In this document: positions 1 to 8,008 of the stretch, in pieces
Numbering within the stretch: position 1 is the stretch's first letter
How the letters are laid out: each line of letters opens with the position of its first letter
DNA from: CAZJYI01 sp964550025
GTDB lineage: Bacteria > Verrucomicrobiota > Kiritimatiellia > UBA8416 > CAYOBW01
DNA: 46,345 bases
Reading direction: 5' to 3'
Assembly (NCBI GenBank): GCA_964550025.1
Contig: CAZJYI010000089.1
Coordinates: forward strand, 1-46,345
Made by a program: the position numbers and the translations under genes
Notes under the pieces: model-generated
Seen by the model: the letters and a program-made list of their open reading frames with translations, nothing else
Databases searched by the model: none
What the model was told of the DNA's origin: nothing

Positions 1-321
1 TGGACTTGGTGCTGCGTGCCATGGTGGACCTCCTTGGTTGAATGGCACGACCCACGTGTAGCGCGCTTCGGCGTGCTTGTCCGGCGTGAAATCGCACTTT
101 TTTCGGTGCAGGGGAAAAGGGCGCTATCACGCTGAAAGCTGCGAGCGCAGCACGCATTTCCACAGCCGGAGAAAATGTCGGCACGAATGGGCTCACGACC
201 CTGCCCGAGACTCCACGTGCCCTCGCAAGGCTCTTGGGGGTCGGTCAAGGCAGGGCAAGGGGCTCAGGGGCTTGTGCGGGATCGTGCGGGGTAGACCGGC
301 TTCCGGACGCGTAGCGCGCCC
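1..321. other. Intergenic stretch holding a dispersed repeat
   Basis: I see no credible gene here. An open frame starting at 77 runs on into the opposite-strand glycohydrolase gene and has no family resemblance, so it is treated as a shadow. The only structure I can support is copy A of a dispersed repeat at about 166-292 (see separate entries). Confidence 0.5.
166..292 (+). repeat. Dispersed intergenic repeat, copy A
   Basis: Positions 166-245 match positions 2941-3020 in the same orientation with scattered differences; both share blocks such as GGCTCACGACC and CGCAAGGCTC. The following part (about 255-292) ends in a GGGATCGTGCGGGGT block that recurs near 30548-30562. The three copies all lie between genes, so this looks like a small non-coding repeat family with diverged members. 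No transposase is associated with it. Confidence 0.6.
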
Positions 322-1242
322 TCAGTCACGGCCCTGTCCCACCTGCAGTAGCCTGTCCGCAAATCCGGCGATCATGTTCCGCATGCAGAGCCTGCCCAGC
401 CAGCCCGCCGGGATGCCGCCCTCGCCGTAGTGCGCGCCCGCTATCTGGCCGCAGACTGCGGCGGTGGTGTCGGCATCGTCGCCCAGGTTCACGGCCTTCA
501 GGATGGCGTCGCGGAAGCTGCCGGCCTTGAGGAAGCACCACAGCGCGGCTTCCAGGCTCTCGGCCACGTAGCCGCTGCCCCGGATCCGGTCCTCCGTCTT
601 CCCCGCGTAGGCGCCTTCGGCGATGGCGCGGATCCTCGGTGCCAGGTCCAGGTCGGTCGCAGCGGTGCAGGCGAGGACATCCCCCTTCGACTTGCCGCCG
701 AGGGCGCCGACCAGCATCAGGGCGTACAGCCTGCACGCGTCCACGCATTCCTGCGCGCCGTGGGTCGTACGTGAGCTCTCGCCTGCGTAATGGGCCGCCT
801 CCGCCGCGTCGGGCCAGAAGAACATGGGCACCGGCGCCAGGCGCATGATCGAGCCGTTGCCGGCGCTGCGGGCATCTGTTGAACCCGAGAATGGGTCGCC
901 CGTGTCCATGAACCGGTGCAGGGCCGAGGACGTGGCGCCGCCGATGTCGAAGCAGGAACCCGTGCTGCTCAGGTGCCCCTCCCTGTACCAGCGGACGTAC
1001 CTCTCCATCTGGTCCAGGACGTCAAATCCCTGCTTCTCTATCAGGCTCTCGGCCAGGCACAGGGCGAGGGACGTGTCGTCCGTCCACTGGCCCGGCTCCA
1101 GGCCGAACGGGCCGCCACCAACCATGTCGGTGACCGGAGGGAAGCTGCCGCGCGGCCGAAACTCGACAGCCGTGCCGACGGAATCCCCGACGGCCAGCCC
1201 GAGCAGGCAGCCCCGGAACCTGTCCCGCGTTGCGTGGTCCAT
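322..1242 (-). CDS. ADP-ribosylglycohydrolase (DraG-like) family protein
   Basis: The 306-aa product fits the ADP-ribosylglycohydrolase fold, whose members remove ADP-ribose from proteins or other substrates using a two-metal centre. It has the two signature metal motifs: WTDDTSLAL near residue 50 and GDDADTTAAV near residues 253-262. The N-terminal GCLLGLAVGDSVGTAVE block is also typical. Length is normal for the family. I chose the ATG at 1242 over an upstream GTG at 1296 because the longer form would overlap the next gene and lacks family sequence. It is the last gene of a minus-strand set with a 103-aa unknown (23 bp upstream) and a nuclease-like protein. The target is unknown; reversal of a toxic or regulatory ADP-ribosylation is only a guess from context. 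Confidence 0.9.
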   Translation of the reverse strand: MDHATRDRFRGCLLGLAVGDSVGTAVEFRPRGSFPPVTDMVGGGPFGLEPGQWTDDTSLALCLAESLIEKQGFDVLDQMERYVRWYREGHLSSTGSCFDIGGATSSALHRFMDTGDPFSGSTDARSAGNGSIMRLAPVPMFFWPDAAEAAHYAGESSRTTHGAQECVDACRLYALMLVGALGGKSKGDVLACTAATDLDLAPRIRAIAEGAYAGKTEDRIRGSGYVAESLEAALWCFLKAGSFRDAILKAVNLGDDADTTAAVCGQIAGAHYGEGGIPAGWLGRLCMRNMIAGFADRLLQVGQGRD

Positions 1243-1265
1243 CTCGACCCCCCGGTACCTCTCGC

Positions 1266-1577
1266 CTAAGGCAGCGTTCCCGCCCGAAGGCGGCACTCGT
1301 AGGTATCTTCCTTCCTGCAGCGGTTGACGATCTCGGTCTCCTCCAGCGGCGCCCCCATCGTCCAGTACGTCATCCCGTCGCAGTCGAAATACGTGATCTT
1401 CCGCAGGTAGAACCTGCCCTCGTAGCCGTGGGCACGGATGTGCTGGACCAGCCGCACGAAGAGCTTCTCGTCAACCTTGTCCCGGACGATGTACTCGTGC
1501 GGCCACTTCGGCATGGTCTTGGCGAAGGTCCATGCCTGCTCGTCGACGAACGCCTTCAATCCCTCAGGAAACCGCAT
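1266..1577 (-). CDS. Conserved hypothetical protein, 103 aa
   Basis: The product is small and soluble, rich in aromatic and charged residues, with a WTFAKTMPKWPHEYIVR stretch that looks like a conserved core. I do not recognise a named domain. There is no signal peptide or membrane segment. The ATG at 1577 is preceded by GAGGA eight bases away and is preferred over an upstream TTG at 1598. It lies 95 bp downstream of the nuclease-like gene and 23 bp before the ADP-ribosylglycohydrolase gene, all on the minus strand, so the three are probably co-transcribed. No function is assigned. Confidence 0.7.
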   Translation of the reverse strand: MRFPEGLKAFVDEQAWTFAKTMPKWPHEYIVRDKVDEKLFVRLVQHIRAHGYEGRFYLRKITYFDCDGMTYWTMGAPLEETEIVNRCRKEDTYECRLRAGTLP

Positions 1578-1672
1578 GGTCTGGTCCTCGCTTCGCAATG
1601 CCGTGCTTCGACGCTAACTCCGGTGGCCTGCCCGGGGAGAGCCGGCGGGTTGGGGATGCGGGGCACGGGGAT

Positions 1673-2698
1673 TCAGCCTGGCGCGACCCCCGCAGCGATC
1701 CCGGCGAGAGCATCCTGGAGCCGATCCAGCCAGCTCTCCATTCCGTCGACCTTGAACGGCAGGACCCATTCCAGCTTCTCGTCCCTGACGAAGCCGATGC
1801 GCCTCACCGCCTCGATGACCGGCGCGCGCTCCCCCTTAATCCATTCCTCCCTGATCTGCAGGAGCACGGGCGTGCCGTAGGCGCCCCACTGGGGCAGGGA
1901 GTAGCCGAACCACAGCTTCAGGGCCTCGTGCTCGACGGAGAAACCGTAGTAGTTGTAGGACTGGCCCAGTCTGCCGGGGCTGTAGCCGTCGGCCGTCAGC
2001 CGGCTCTGCATGCCGGCCACTCGGCGGAACAGCTTCTCCAGCGCCGCCGGCACGTCGGTGTTCTTTAGCGCTTCCTTCTCGCTCATTGTCATCTCCTGGT
2101 CGATGTAGTCCTGCACGTAAAGCACCAGCTCCCTCTGGAGAGCGTCGTCCATGTCGAGGTCCGTCACGAGATCCTCCCAGTCGACCCGCACGAACGACAC
2201 TCGGCTGTCCTCGCAGAGCCGGGCGAACGGCCTGCCGCAATCCCTCAGGGCGCGTTCCTCGCTCTGCCTGACCGACGCGAAGGCGATGCTGCGGGGTGCC
2301 AGGAGCACCAGGAACCTGTTCGCGATCCGTTGCGGGTCGTACGTGGGGAACGCCTGCGCCAGCCCCGCGTCGTCCTTCAGGGCGTCGAGGTACCTGATCA
2401 GCTGGTTGTCGCCCGAGAGGTGGGAACCGAGCTTGTTCTCCAGCAGGATCAGGGAGTCCTCGGTCAGCACGAGCGCGTCAGGTATGCCGGCCGCGAAGGT
2501 CTGCTGGGTCGCGACCTCCGCACCGAGGTCGGCGGAGCTTCTGGCCATGCCGCAGACCCTCAGGAAGAAGAGCTTCTGGAACGGGACGAAATGCCTGCGC
2601 TGCGGCGTGCCTCGCTGGTCGGGGGCAAGCATGTACGCCAGGATCTCCGTCGAGACGTCCTCGCCCCTGAGCCCGCTTGTCCGGTTGAAGACGCTCAT
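1673..2698 (-). CDS. PD-(D/E)XK nuclease superfamily-like protein
   Basis: The 341-aa product contains an IPDALVL strand near residue 70 followed by ILLENKLG near residue 88. This spacing of D and ExK matches the PD-(D/E)XK nuclease core, where the acidic residues and lysine bind metal and cut DNA. The hydrophobic strand and the following helix (QLIRYLDAL) also fit. The C-terminal half (SYNYYGFSVEHEALKLWFG onward) looks like a separate alpha/beta domain I cannot name. The ATG at 2698 has a GGAAGGA ribosome site. It is first in a minus-strand group with the 103-aa protein and the ADP-ribosylglycohydrolase. A role in defence against foreign DNA is possible but inferred only from fold and neighbours. 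Confidence 0.7.
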   Translation of the reverse strand: MSVFNRTSGLRGEDVSTEILAYMLAPDQRGTPQRRHFVPFQKLFFLRVCGMARSSADLGAEVATQQTFAAGIPDALVLTEDSLILLENKLGSHLSGDNQLIRYLDALKDDAGLAQAFPTYDPQRIANRFLVLLAPRSIAFASVRQSEERALRDCGRPFARLCEDSRVSFVRVDWEDLVTDLDMDDALQRELVLYVQDYIDQEMTMSEKEALKNTDVPAALEKLFRRVAGMQSRLTADGYSPGRLGQSYNYYGFSVEHEALKLWFGYSLPQWGAYGTPVLLQIREEWIKGERAPVIEAVRRIGFVRDEKLEWVLPFKVDGMESWLDRLQDALAGIAAGVAPG

Positions 2699-2940
2699 CG
2701 TTCCTTCCCTGCGGCCGATTCCCGCCCGCAATCCCGCGGCATCGTGCACCGGCTACCGCATGGTACGCTCGCCCGATGCGGCAAGCACCTCCTCTTTCTA
2801 GGCCATCTCGTCTCCAATGTCCATCGCTACCGGACTGTGGATACAAACTGCGGGGCAGACGCGGCACGTGAACCCATGGGGCGCAGCATAGGCTCCGGGA
2901 AACGAACGGCAAGGGCCGGTTCGGGTCGAACTTCCTCCGT
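2699..2940. other. Intergenic region without recognisable gene
   Basis: Open frames here are short, overlap in several phases and have no family resemblance. It probably carries the promoter of the nuclease-like gene at its left side, but I could not identify convincing -35/-10 boxes. Confidence 0.4.
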
Positions 2941-3035
2941 CCGGAGGAAATGCCGGCACGAAGGGGCTCACGACCCCGTACGAGGCCTCACGTGCGCCCG
3001 CAAGGCTCCCGGGGGTCGTCACGGGAGGGCCGCAG
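2941..3035 (+). repeat. Dispersed intergenic repeat, copy B
   Basis: This matches copy A (166-245) over about 80 bases in the same orientation, including the shared GGCTCACGACC and GCAAGGCTC blocks. Together with copy A it brackets the three-gene minus-strand group at 322-2698. Divergence between the copies suggests an old duplication or a repeat family instead of a recent transposition. Confidence 0.6.
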
Positions 3036-3104
3036 CCAAGAACGACACGTGCAGGCCCGTGCGGCGCCGCGGAATACTGCAGGAACGGCGGTCCGGGCGG
3101 GGAC

Positions 3105-3944
3105 TCAATCCCCTCGATTAGCCTGCCCCGTCTTGATCAGCCTGAGGGCCTCCTCCGGAGTAAGGTCCATATCGCAGCCCAGCAAATCCTGGAGCTCCTT
3201 CACGAACCAGTTCTTCATATGGTACAGGTTCTGGCAGTCCTCTTCCATCCCGAACGCGCGGCACATGAAGCCGAGAACGGGACCCGTGCGCTGGAGGTAC
3301 ATGGCGACAGTCGACGCGCAAGTCCTCATACGGGGGGTGCCAAGCATCCCGGTCATGTGGAAGCGAGAATGGGGCGGCGGTCCCCCATACAGTTCCATGA
3401 TGTGGGGATAGGCGCCGTGCACGTATCCAGACAGGCAGTCGGTGGCAACGTGCGAGGCCTCCTTCGAGTCGCTCGGATTCACGACAGGCGAGAGGGACCT
3501 CGCAACGGCAGACTTGATCTTCTTCCTCGTCGGTGGATTACGGGCCACTTTTGTCGCGAAAGGGCTGTCCGGGGCGCAGTACTCCTCCTTGCCCATCTCC
3601 AACATGAACTTCTGCTGCTGGTTCCCGAGTTCCTCTGCTGGATAGCCTTCGATTAGGAAGACGATATCCTCCTGGAACTCGTCGATGGTCCTGAGAAGCA
3701 CGGGGATCTCCTGGACATAGCCGGCTACGAGCATTCCCCTGATCGCGTTGAAGGCGCTGACGATCCTGACGCAGCGCAGCAGGCACATGTGCTCGACCGT
3801 CATTTCAGGATACCGCCATTGGGGACTGCCGTTGACGTCCACGAGTTCCGGCATGGGGAACCGCGCTTCAACCCGGTGAACGACCTCCGTGTAGAACTCG
3901 ACTGCCGGGTCGAAGATCCGCCTGAAGTACTCGTCCGGGTTCAT
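3105..3944 (-). CDS. Hypothetical protein, 279 aa, mainly helical
   Basis: The product starts MNPDEYFRRIFD at an ATG with GGAGT six bases upstream. The frame stays open further upstream but that part has no protein-like character and overlaps the divergent HTH gene. The middle, with ALRS-like helices (VLLRTIDEFQEDIVFLIEGY) and a C-terminal patch of conserved-looking residues, recalls helical proteins annotated as DUF5677 or HEPN-like, but I cannot confirm that. No signal peptide or membrane segment is visible. It is transcribed divergently from the recombinase/ParB cassette, with 85 bp between the starts, so the two may share a control region. Confidence 0.65.
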   Translation of the reverse strand: MNPDEYFRRIFDPAVEFYTEVVHRVEARFPMPELVDVNGSPQWRYPEMTVEHMCLLRCVRIVSAFNAIRGMLVAGYVQEIPVLLRTIDEFQEDIVFLIEGYPAEELGNQQQKFMLEMGKEEYCAPDSPFATKVARNPPTRKKIKSAVARSLSPVVNPSDSKEASHVATDCLSGYVHGAYPHIMELYGGPPPHSRFHMTGMLGTPRMRTCASTVAMYLQRTGPVLGFMCRAFGMEEDCQNLYHMKNWFVKELQDLLGCDMDLTPEEALRLIKTGQANRGD

Positions 3945-4029
3945 TCTACTCCTCTCGTTCGCCTCCGTCCGGAATGTCGCCCATCCGAGAGCGGAAAGCA
4001 AGAGGAGCTGATCCTCGTACTCTCCATCC

Positions 4030-4524
4030 ATGAATGGACACGATGGACGGGAATACGGGGAAGTGCTCCTGAGGGACGAGCAGTGGGCGGCCATGCCGTC
4101 GACGGCGAGCCCTTGGGAAAGCAGCTCGCCCGAGCGCGAGCGGCGGCTCGCGACTGCCGAGGAGATCTCGACGGTCCTGCGCCGCCTGATGGGGCTTTCC
4201 CTGACCGCGAGGCAGCGGCAGGCCATGGAGCTCTACTACTTCCGGAACATGACGCAGGAGGAGGTCGCCGCGGCGCTCGGCATCTCCCAGCAGACGGTCT
4301 CCCAGCACCTCAACGGCAAGGCCCGCAACGGGACTACGGTTGGCGGGGCGCACCGACGGCTGAGGAAGGCCATACGCAGCGAGGCGCGCCTGCTGCTTCC
4401 CGAGGGCCGGTACGGACGCGTGGTGGCCGTCCTGGACCGGATGCTGGACGAGGGGCTGTCGAGGCGCCGCTTCTGCGGGATGCTGGAGGAGCTGTCCGGC
4501 GCGGATGGGCGGCCAACCGGGTAG
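4030..4524 (+). CDS. Sigma-70 region 4-like helix-turn-helix protein
   Basis: The 164-aa product has a clear DNA-binding block at about residues 56-117: LTARQRQAMELYYF, then MTQEEVAAALGISQQTVSQH, then a RRLRKAI recognition tail, which is the layout of sigma region 4. There is no region 2, so it is not a full sigma factor; it is more likely a transcription regulator or a recombination-directionality-type DNA binder. The start at 4030 is the first ATG after the divergent gene; its ribosome site is weak, and the ATG at 4093 is an alternative. It is 98 bp upstream of the serine recombinase on the same strand and probably controls that cassette, by inference from position. Confidence 0.75.
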   Translation: MNGHDGREYGEVLLRDEQWAAMPSTASPWESSSPERERRLATAEEISTVLRRLMGLSLTARQRQAMELYYFRNMTQEEVAAALGISQQTVSQHLNGKARNGTTVGGAHRRLRKAIRSEARLLLPEGRYGRVVAVLDRMLDEGLSRRRFCGMLEELSGADGRPTG

Positions 4525-4622
4525 TTTTTCGTCTTTTTTCCGGGTCACAGCCGAAAAGTGCCTGTATTCCCGCCCTCTTTATGGAGGGGTGCATAGTCGC
4601 CGCGGGCGGTGGGAGACGGAGC

Positions 4623-6128
4623 ATGCTGCGCTGGTCCCGAGGAAAACCCAAGACGAAGAAGGCGGTCGCCTACTACAGGCACTCCGCCCAGGACCGGCAG
4701 GAGAACTCCGTCGAGATCCAGCAGGACCAGGTGCGCCGCTTCGCGGAGGAGCACGGCGTGGAGATCATCAGGGAGTTCGCTGACCGCGGCAAGTCGGGGC
4801 TGTCGACGGAGGGCAGGCACGGCTTCAACGAGATGATCCGCGACTACGTGCAGGGCGACAGCGAGGGCTTCGACTACGTCCTCGTGCTGGACGTCAGCCG
4901 CTGGGGCCGCTTCCAGGATGCCGACCTGTCCGACTACTACACCGGGCTCTGCGCGTTCAGCGGGAAGCGGGTCGTCTATACCACCCACGGCTTCCCGAAG
5001 CACGACAACCTGCTGTACGGCCTCCAGCTGCATATCGAGCGCTACATGGCGGCGAACTACAGCCGCGAGCTGAGCGACAAGGTCTTCAAGGGCTGCGCCA
5101 AGATTGCATCCCAGGGGTTCCGCGCGGGCGGGCCGCCCCCGTACGCCATGCGCCGCCTGCTGCTGGACGAGAGGCGCCATCCGGTCCAGGTGCTGGAGCC
5201 CGGCCAGCGCAAGAGCATCCAGAACCAGCGGGTCACCCTCACGCCGGGCGGCGAGAAGGAGGTCGACGTCGTCGCCCGCATCTTCAGCTCGTTCGTCGAG
5301 AGGCGGAAGATCCCGAAGGAAGTCGCCGCCGCCCTGAACGGCGACGGCATCCCGTCCCCCGGCGGAGTGCTGTGGTCCCCGGCCGCGGTGAAGACGATCC
5401 TCATGAACGAGGTCTACGCGGGCACCATGGTCTACAACAAGACGACCAAGCGGCTCCTCTCGCCGACGCGGCCGAACCCGCCCGGGGAGTGGATACGGGC
5501 GGAGGACGCCTTCCCGGCCATCATCCCGAAGGACATGGCGGCAAGGGCACGCGAGATGATCCGTGCCGAGGAGGAGCGGCGGCGAATCATGTACTCCGAC
5601 GAGAACATGATCGAGAGGCTGCGCAACCTGTATGCGAGGTACGGCACGGTGCGCCGGTCCCTCGTCGACTCCGACGAGACGATGGTCTCGGAGTCGGCGT
5701 ACGCCAACCACTTCGACTCCCTGGACGGCGCCTACCAGGAGATCTTCCGGGAGGTCATAGAGGAACGGGCGGCGGAAGTCGCCGCAGAGTTGAGGGGCAT
5801 CGCCGGGAAGGTGGAGGAGTACGACGGTTTCCTCGTGCTGGACGACTACGTCAGCGTGCAGGTCCAGCCGCGCGTCCCGCTGCCGCACGGGTACGAGGCG
5901 CGGTGGGCGTTCAGGCCCGACCCGCGCCCGGAGGTCGACCTGACTCTGGGGATCCCCCTGTCGAACGGCGGCAGCTTCTCGGTCCTCGGGTACCTCGTGT
6001 TCCCGCGGTCGATGACGTTCGGCAAGGTGGTCCGCCTGGGGAGCGCCTCGCCTGAGAGGTTCCGGCTCCACTCGTACACGCTTGAGGAGATGGTCGCGCA
6101 GCTGATCGGATTGGAGGACAGAGCATGA
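4623..6128 (+). CDS. Large serine recombinase
   Basis: The 501-aa product has the resolvase domain at about residues 14-150: YYRHSAQD with catalytic Ser21, SVEIQQDQ, DRGKSG, and VLVLDVSRWGR. A recombinase domain follows (GFRAGGPPPYAM near 160-175, then a helical DNA-binding section to about 310). The C-terminal 190 residues are not a zinc ribbon plus coiled coil as in phage integrases; they form an extra domain I do not recognise. Members of this superfamily cut and rejoin DNA through a serine-phosphate link. I chose the ATG at 4623; an in-frame ATG at 4581 would add 14 residues. The stop overlaps the start of the next gene (ATGA), so it is translationally coupled to the ParB-like protein. 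It is the core of a four-gene cassette. Confidence 0.92.
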   Translation: MLRWSRGKPKTKKAVAYYRHSAQDRQENSVEIQQDQVRRFAEEHGVEIIREFADRGKSGLSTEGRHGFNEMIRDYVQGDSEGFDYVLVLDVSRWGRFQDADLSDYYTGLCAFSGKRVVYTTHGFPKHDNLLYGLQLHIERYMAANYSRELSDKVFKGCAKIASQGFRAGGPPPYAMRRLLLDERRHPVQVLEPGQRKSIQNQRVTLTPGGEKEVDVVARIFSSFVERRKIPKEVAAALNGDGIPSPGGVLWSPAAVKTILMNEVYAGTMVYNKTTKRLLSPTRPNPPGEWIRAEDAFPAIIPKDMAARAREMIRAEEERRRIMYSDENMIERLRNLYARYGTVRRSLVDSDETMVSESAYANHFDSLDGAYQEIFREVIEERAAEVAAELRGIAGKVEEYDGFLVLDDYVSVQVQPRVPLPHGYEARWAFRPDPRPEVDLTLGIPLSNGGSFSVLGYLVFPRSMTFGKVVRLGSASPERFRLHSYTLEEMVAQLIGLEDRA

Positions 6129-7027
6129 AGGAAGAGAAGACGGCGAGAATCACCCCCATGTCGGAGCGGACGTACCGCTTCGTCCCCCTGGACAAGATCG
6201 ACGTCCTGAACTCAAGGACCCGCGAACAGGCGCAGTTCGAGGAGAACGTCAGGAGCATCGAGGCGCTCGGGCAGCTCAAGCCCGTCACGGTCACCGACCG
6301 CAACCTGAAGAGGACGGGTCGGTACGAGCTCGTATGCGGCGAGGGCCGCATGCTGGCGCACAGGAGGCTGGGCATGGCGGAGATCATGGCGGAGGTGCTC
6401 CACTGCGACCGGAAGCAGGCGCTCCTGATCTCGCTGGTGGAGAACATCGCCAGGGTCCCGCCGGGGACCATGGCGTTCGCCCGGGAGATGAAGCGGATGC
6501 ACGACTCGGGCTTCACCTACGCCGGGATCGGCAGGATCGTCGGCAAGTGCCAGGGCTACGTGAGCGACTACATCCGCCTCGTGGAGCAGGGCGAGGACCG
6601 CCTCATCAAGGGCGTCGAGCAGGGGCTCTTCTCCATGTCCTTCGCCGCGAAGGTCGCGAAAGCGGACGACGCCGCGGTACAGAACATCCTGATGGACGCT
6701 TTCGACGAGGGCATGGTCAACAGCAGCAACCTCGCGAGGGTCAGGAAGCTGATCGAGCTGAGGACGGCGCACGGCAAGAGCACGGACAAGAAGAACGGCC
6801 GGGACGACGTCCGGGCAGGCTACAGGATGGTCGACCTGAAGCGCGACATCACCAGGTCGACGAAGGAGAAGGAGGGTTACGTCCGGGAGACCAGGCGCAA
6901 GGAGAACCGCCTGCTGTCGCTGCTGATGGGGCTCCGCGACCTGGGAAGGGACGAGGCGCTCCGGGCACTGCTCAAGGAGGAGGGGATAGGCGACGCTCCC
7001 GCGCTGAGGGGCAAGTACGACTTCTAG
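6125..7027 (+). CDS. ParB N-terminal domain (Spo0J-like) protein
   Basis: The 300-aa product opens with a ParB/Spo0J nuclease-type domain at about residues 17-110: VPLDKIDVLNSRTR, SIEALGQLKPVTV, and VCGEGRMLAHRRLG, the last equal to the GERR/GERL box. It continues with LISLVENIARV and a helix-turn-helix-like section (TYAGIGRIVGKCQGYVSDYIRL). The C-terminal third is charged and helical. ParB proteins bind DNA and, in newer understanding, hydrolyse CTP through the GERR region. No ParA ATPase is encoded nearby, which argues against ordinary partition. It overlaps the recombinase stop by four bases and has a GGAGG ribosome site. A role assisting recombinase site choice or synapsis is inference. 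Confidence 0.88.
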   Translation: MKEEKTARITPMSERTYRFVPLDKIDVLNSRTREQAQFEENVRSIEALGQLKPVTVTDRNLKRTGRYELVCGEGRMLAHRRLGMAEIMAEVLHCDRKQALLISLVENIARVPPGTMAFAREMKRMHDSGFTYAGIGRIVGKCQGYVSDYIRLVEQGEDRLIKGVEQGLFSMSFAAKVAKADDAAVQNILMDAFDEGMVNSSNLARVRKLIELRTAHGKSTDKKNGRDDVRAGYRMVDLKRDITRSTKEKEGYVRETRRKENRLLSLLMGLRDLGRDEALRALLKEEGIGDAPALRGKYDF

Positions 7028-7066
7028 CGCCCCGCAGGGCAAGCGCATGAATGCAAGGAGGACACC

Positions 7067-7912
7067 ATGGTGAAAGGGAAGAAGGTCAACGGGCTCGACG
7101 TCCCCGTGGAGAAGCTCCGCCCGCTGGCCGAGAGGAAGATCAACCTGGAGAAGAACAAGGGGTACAAGCGCATACTGTCGAGCATCGAGCAGGTCGGCCT
7201 GATCGAGCCGCTGAGCGTGTACCCCGAGAACGGTGAGTACCTGATCCTGGACGGCTACCTGCGGTACCTGGCGTGCCGGTCGCTGGGCGCCGAGACCGTC
7301 CCCTGCATCCTGTGCGAGGAGAAGGAGGCGTACACGTTCAACCGCATGGTCAACCGCCTCTCCCCGCACCAGGAGATGCGCATGCTCAAGAAGTCCCTGG
7401 CGTCCATCGACGAGCCGACCGTCGCGCGGGTGTTCGGGATGCGGACCATCCACCACCGGTCCACGCCCAACCTGCTGCGCGACCTCCATCCGCACGCCGC
7501 CAAGGCGTTCGAGAAGGACGAGCTGGGCAGGACGGCCGCCCGCGAGCTGACCTTCGTCAAGCCGGCGAGGCAGGCCGAGATGCTGAAGGAGATGCGGCGC
7601 GTCGGCGACTTCAGCCCGGCGTTCGTCCGCGCCCTGGTCCTGAAGACGCCCCCCTCCCAGAGGAACCCGAAGAAGCAGCGCCGCAGGTCATGGTCCGAGG
7701 ACGCGGAGAGGAAGAGGAACCTGGTCGCCAAGCTTGAGGAGGCCGAGCAGCAGCAGGACTTCTACACCCGGCTCTACCGCCAGTACTCCGCCGACCTGGT
7801 CAAGACGATGCTGTACGTCAGGAAGATGCTCGGCAACCCCCGCGTGCTCGCCCACATCGAGCGGCGCCACGCCGGGACGCTGAAGGAGCTGAGGGGCGCC
7901 CTGGATGAGTGA
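7067..7912 (+). CDS. ParB/RepB C-terminal domain (PF07506-type) protein
   Basis: The 281-aa product begins with a short ParB-like domain (PLAERKINLEKNKGYKRIL, then IEQVGLIEPLSVYP and YLILDGYLRYLA). It then shows the hallmark of the RepB C-terminal family: EAYTFNRMVNRLSPHQEMRM near residues 87-106 and the F-V-KPARQAEML block near 165. A charged helical tail ends the protein. The start has a perfect AGGAGG. It follows the first ParB-like gene by 39 bp. In other bacteria, genes of this type are commonly found next to serine recombinases and a second ParB-like protein, so the trio is a recurring unit as far as I know. The biological role of that unit is not established to my knowledge. Confidence 0.85.
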   Translation: MVKGKKVNGLDVPVEKLRPLAERKINLEKNKGYKRILSSIEQVGLIEPLSVYPENGEYLILDGYLRYLACRSLGAETVPCILCEEKEAYTFNRMVNRLSPHQEMRMLKKSLASIDEPTVARVFGMRTIHHRSTPNLLRDLHPHAAKAFEKDELGRTAARELTFVKPARQAEMLKEMRRVGDFSPAFVRALVLKTPPSQRNPKKQRRRSWSEDAERKRNLVAKLEEAEQQQDFYTRLYRQYSADLVKTMLYVRKMLGNPRVLAHIERRHAGTLKELRGALDE

Positions 7913-8008
7913 CAGCCGTCGGGGGCAAACGTCTCGCCGCTGTTTGAAGTCAGTTCCGGACGAAGGCCAGTCGCTTGGCCACCAGCCTCTTGCCCGGCCT
8001 CCCATCGT

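Noticed and set aside
77..430. 117-aa plus-strand open frame at the left end
   Set aside because: It overlaps the glycohydrolase gene and its sequence follows the intergenic repeat, which reappears in a different coding context at 2941.
4545..6071. 508-aa open frame antisense to the recombinase
   Set aside because: It is a shadow frame; the recombinase on the plus strand has all family motifs.
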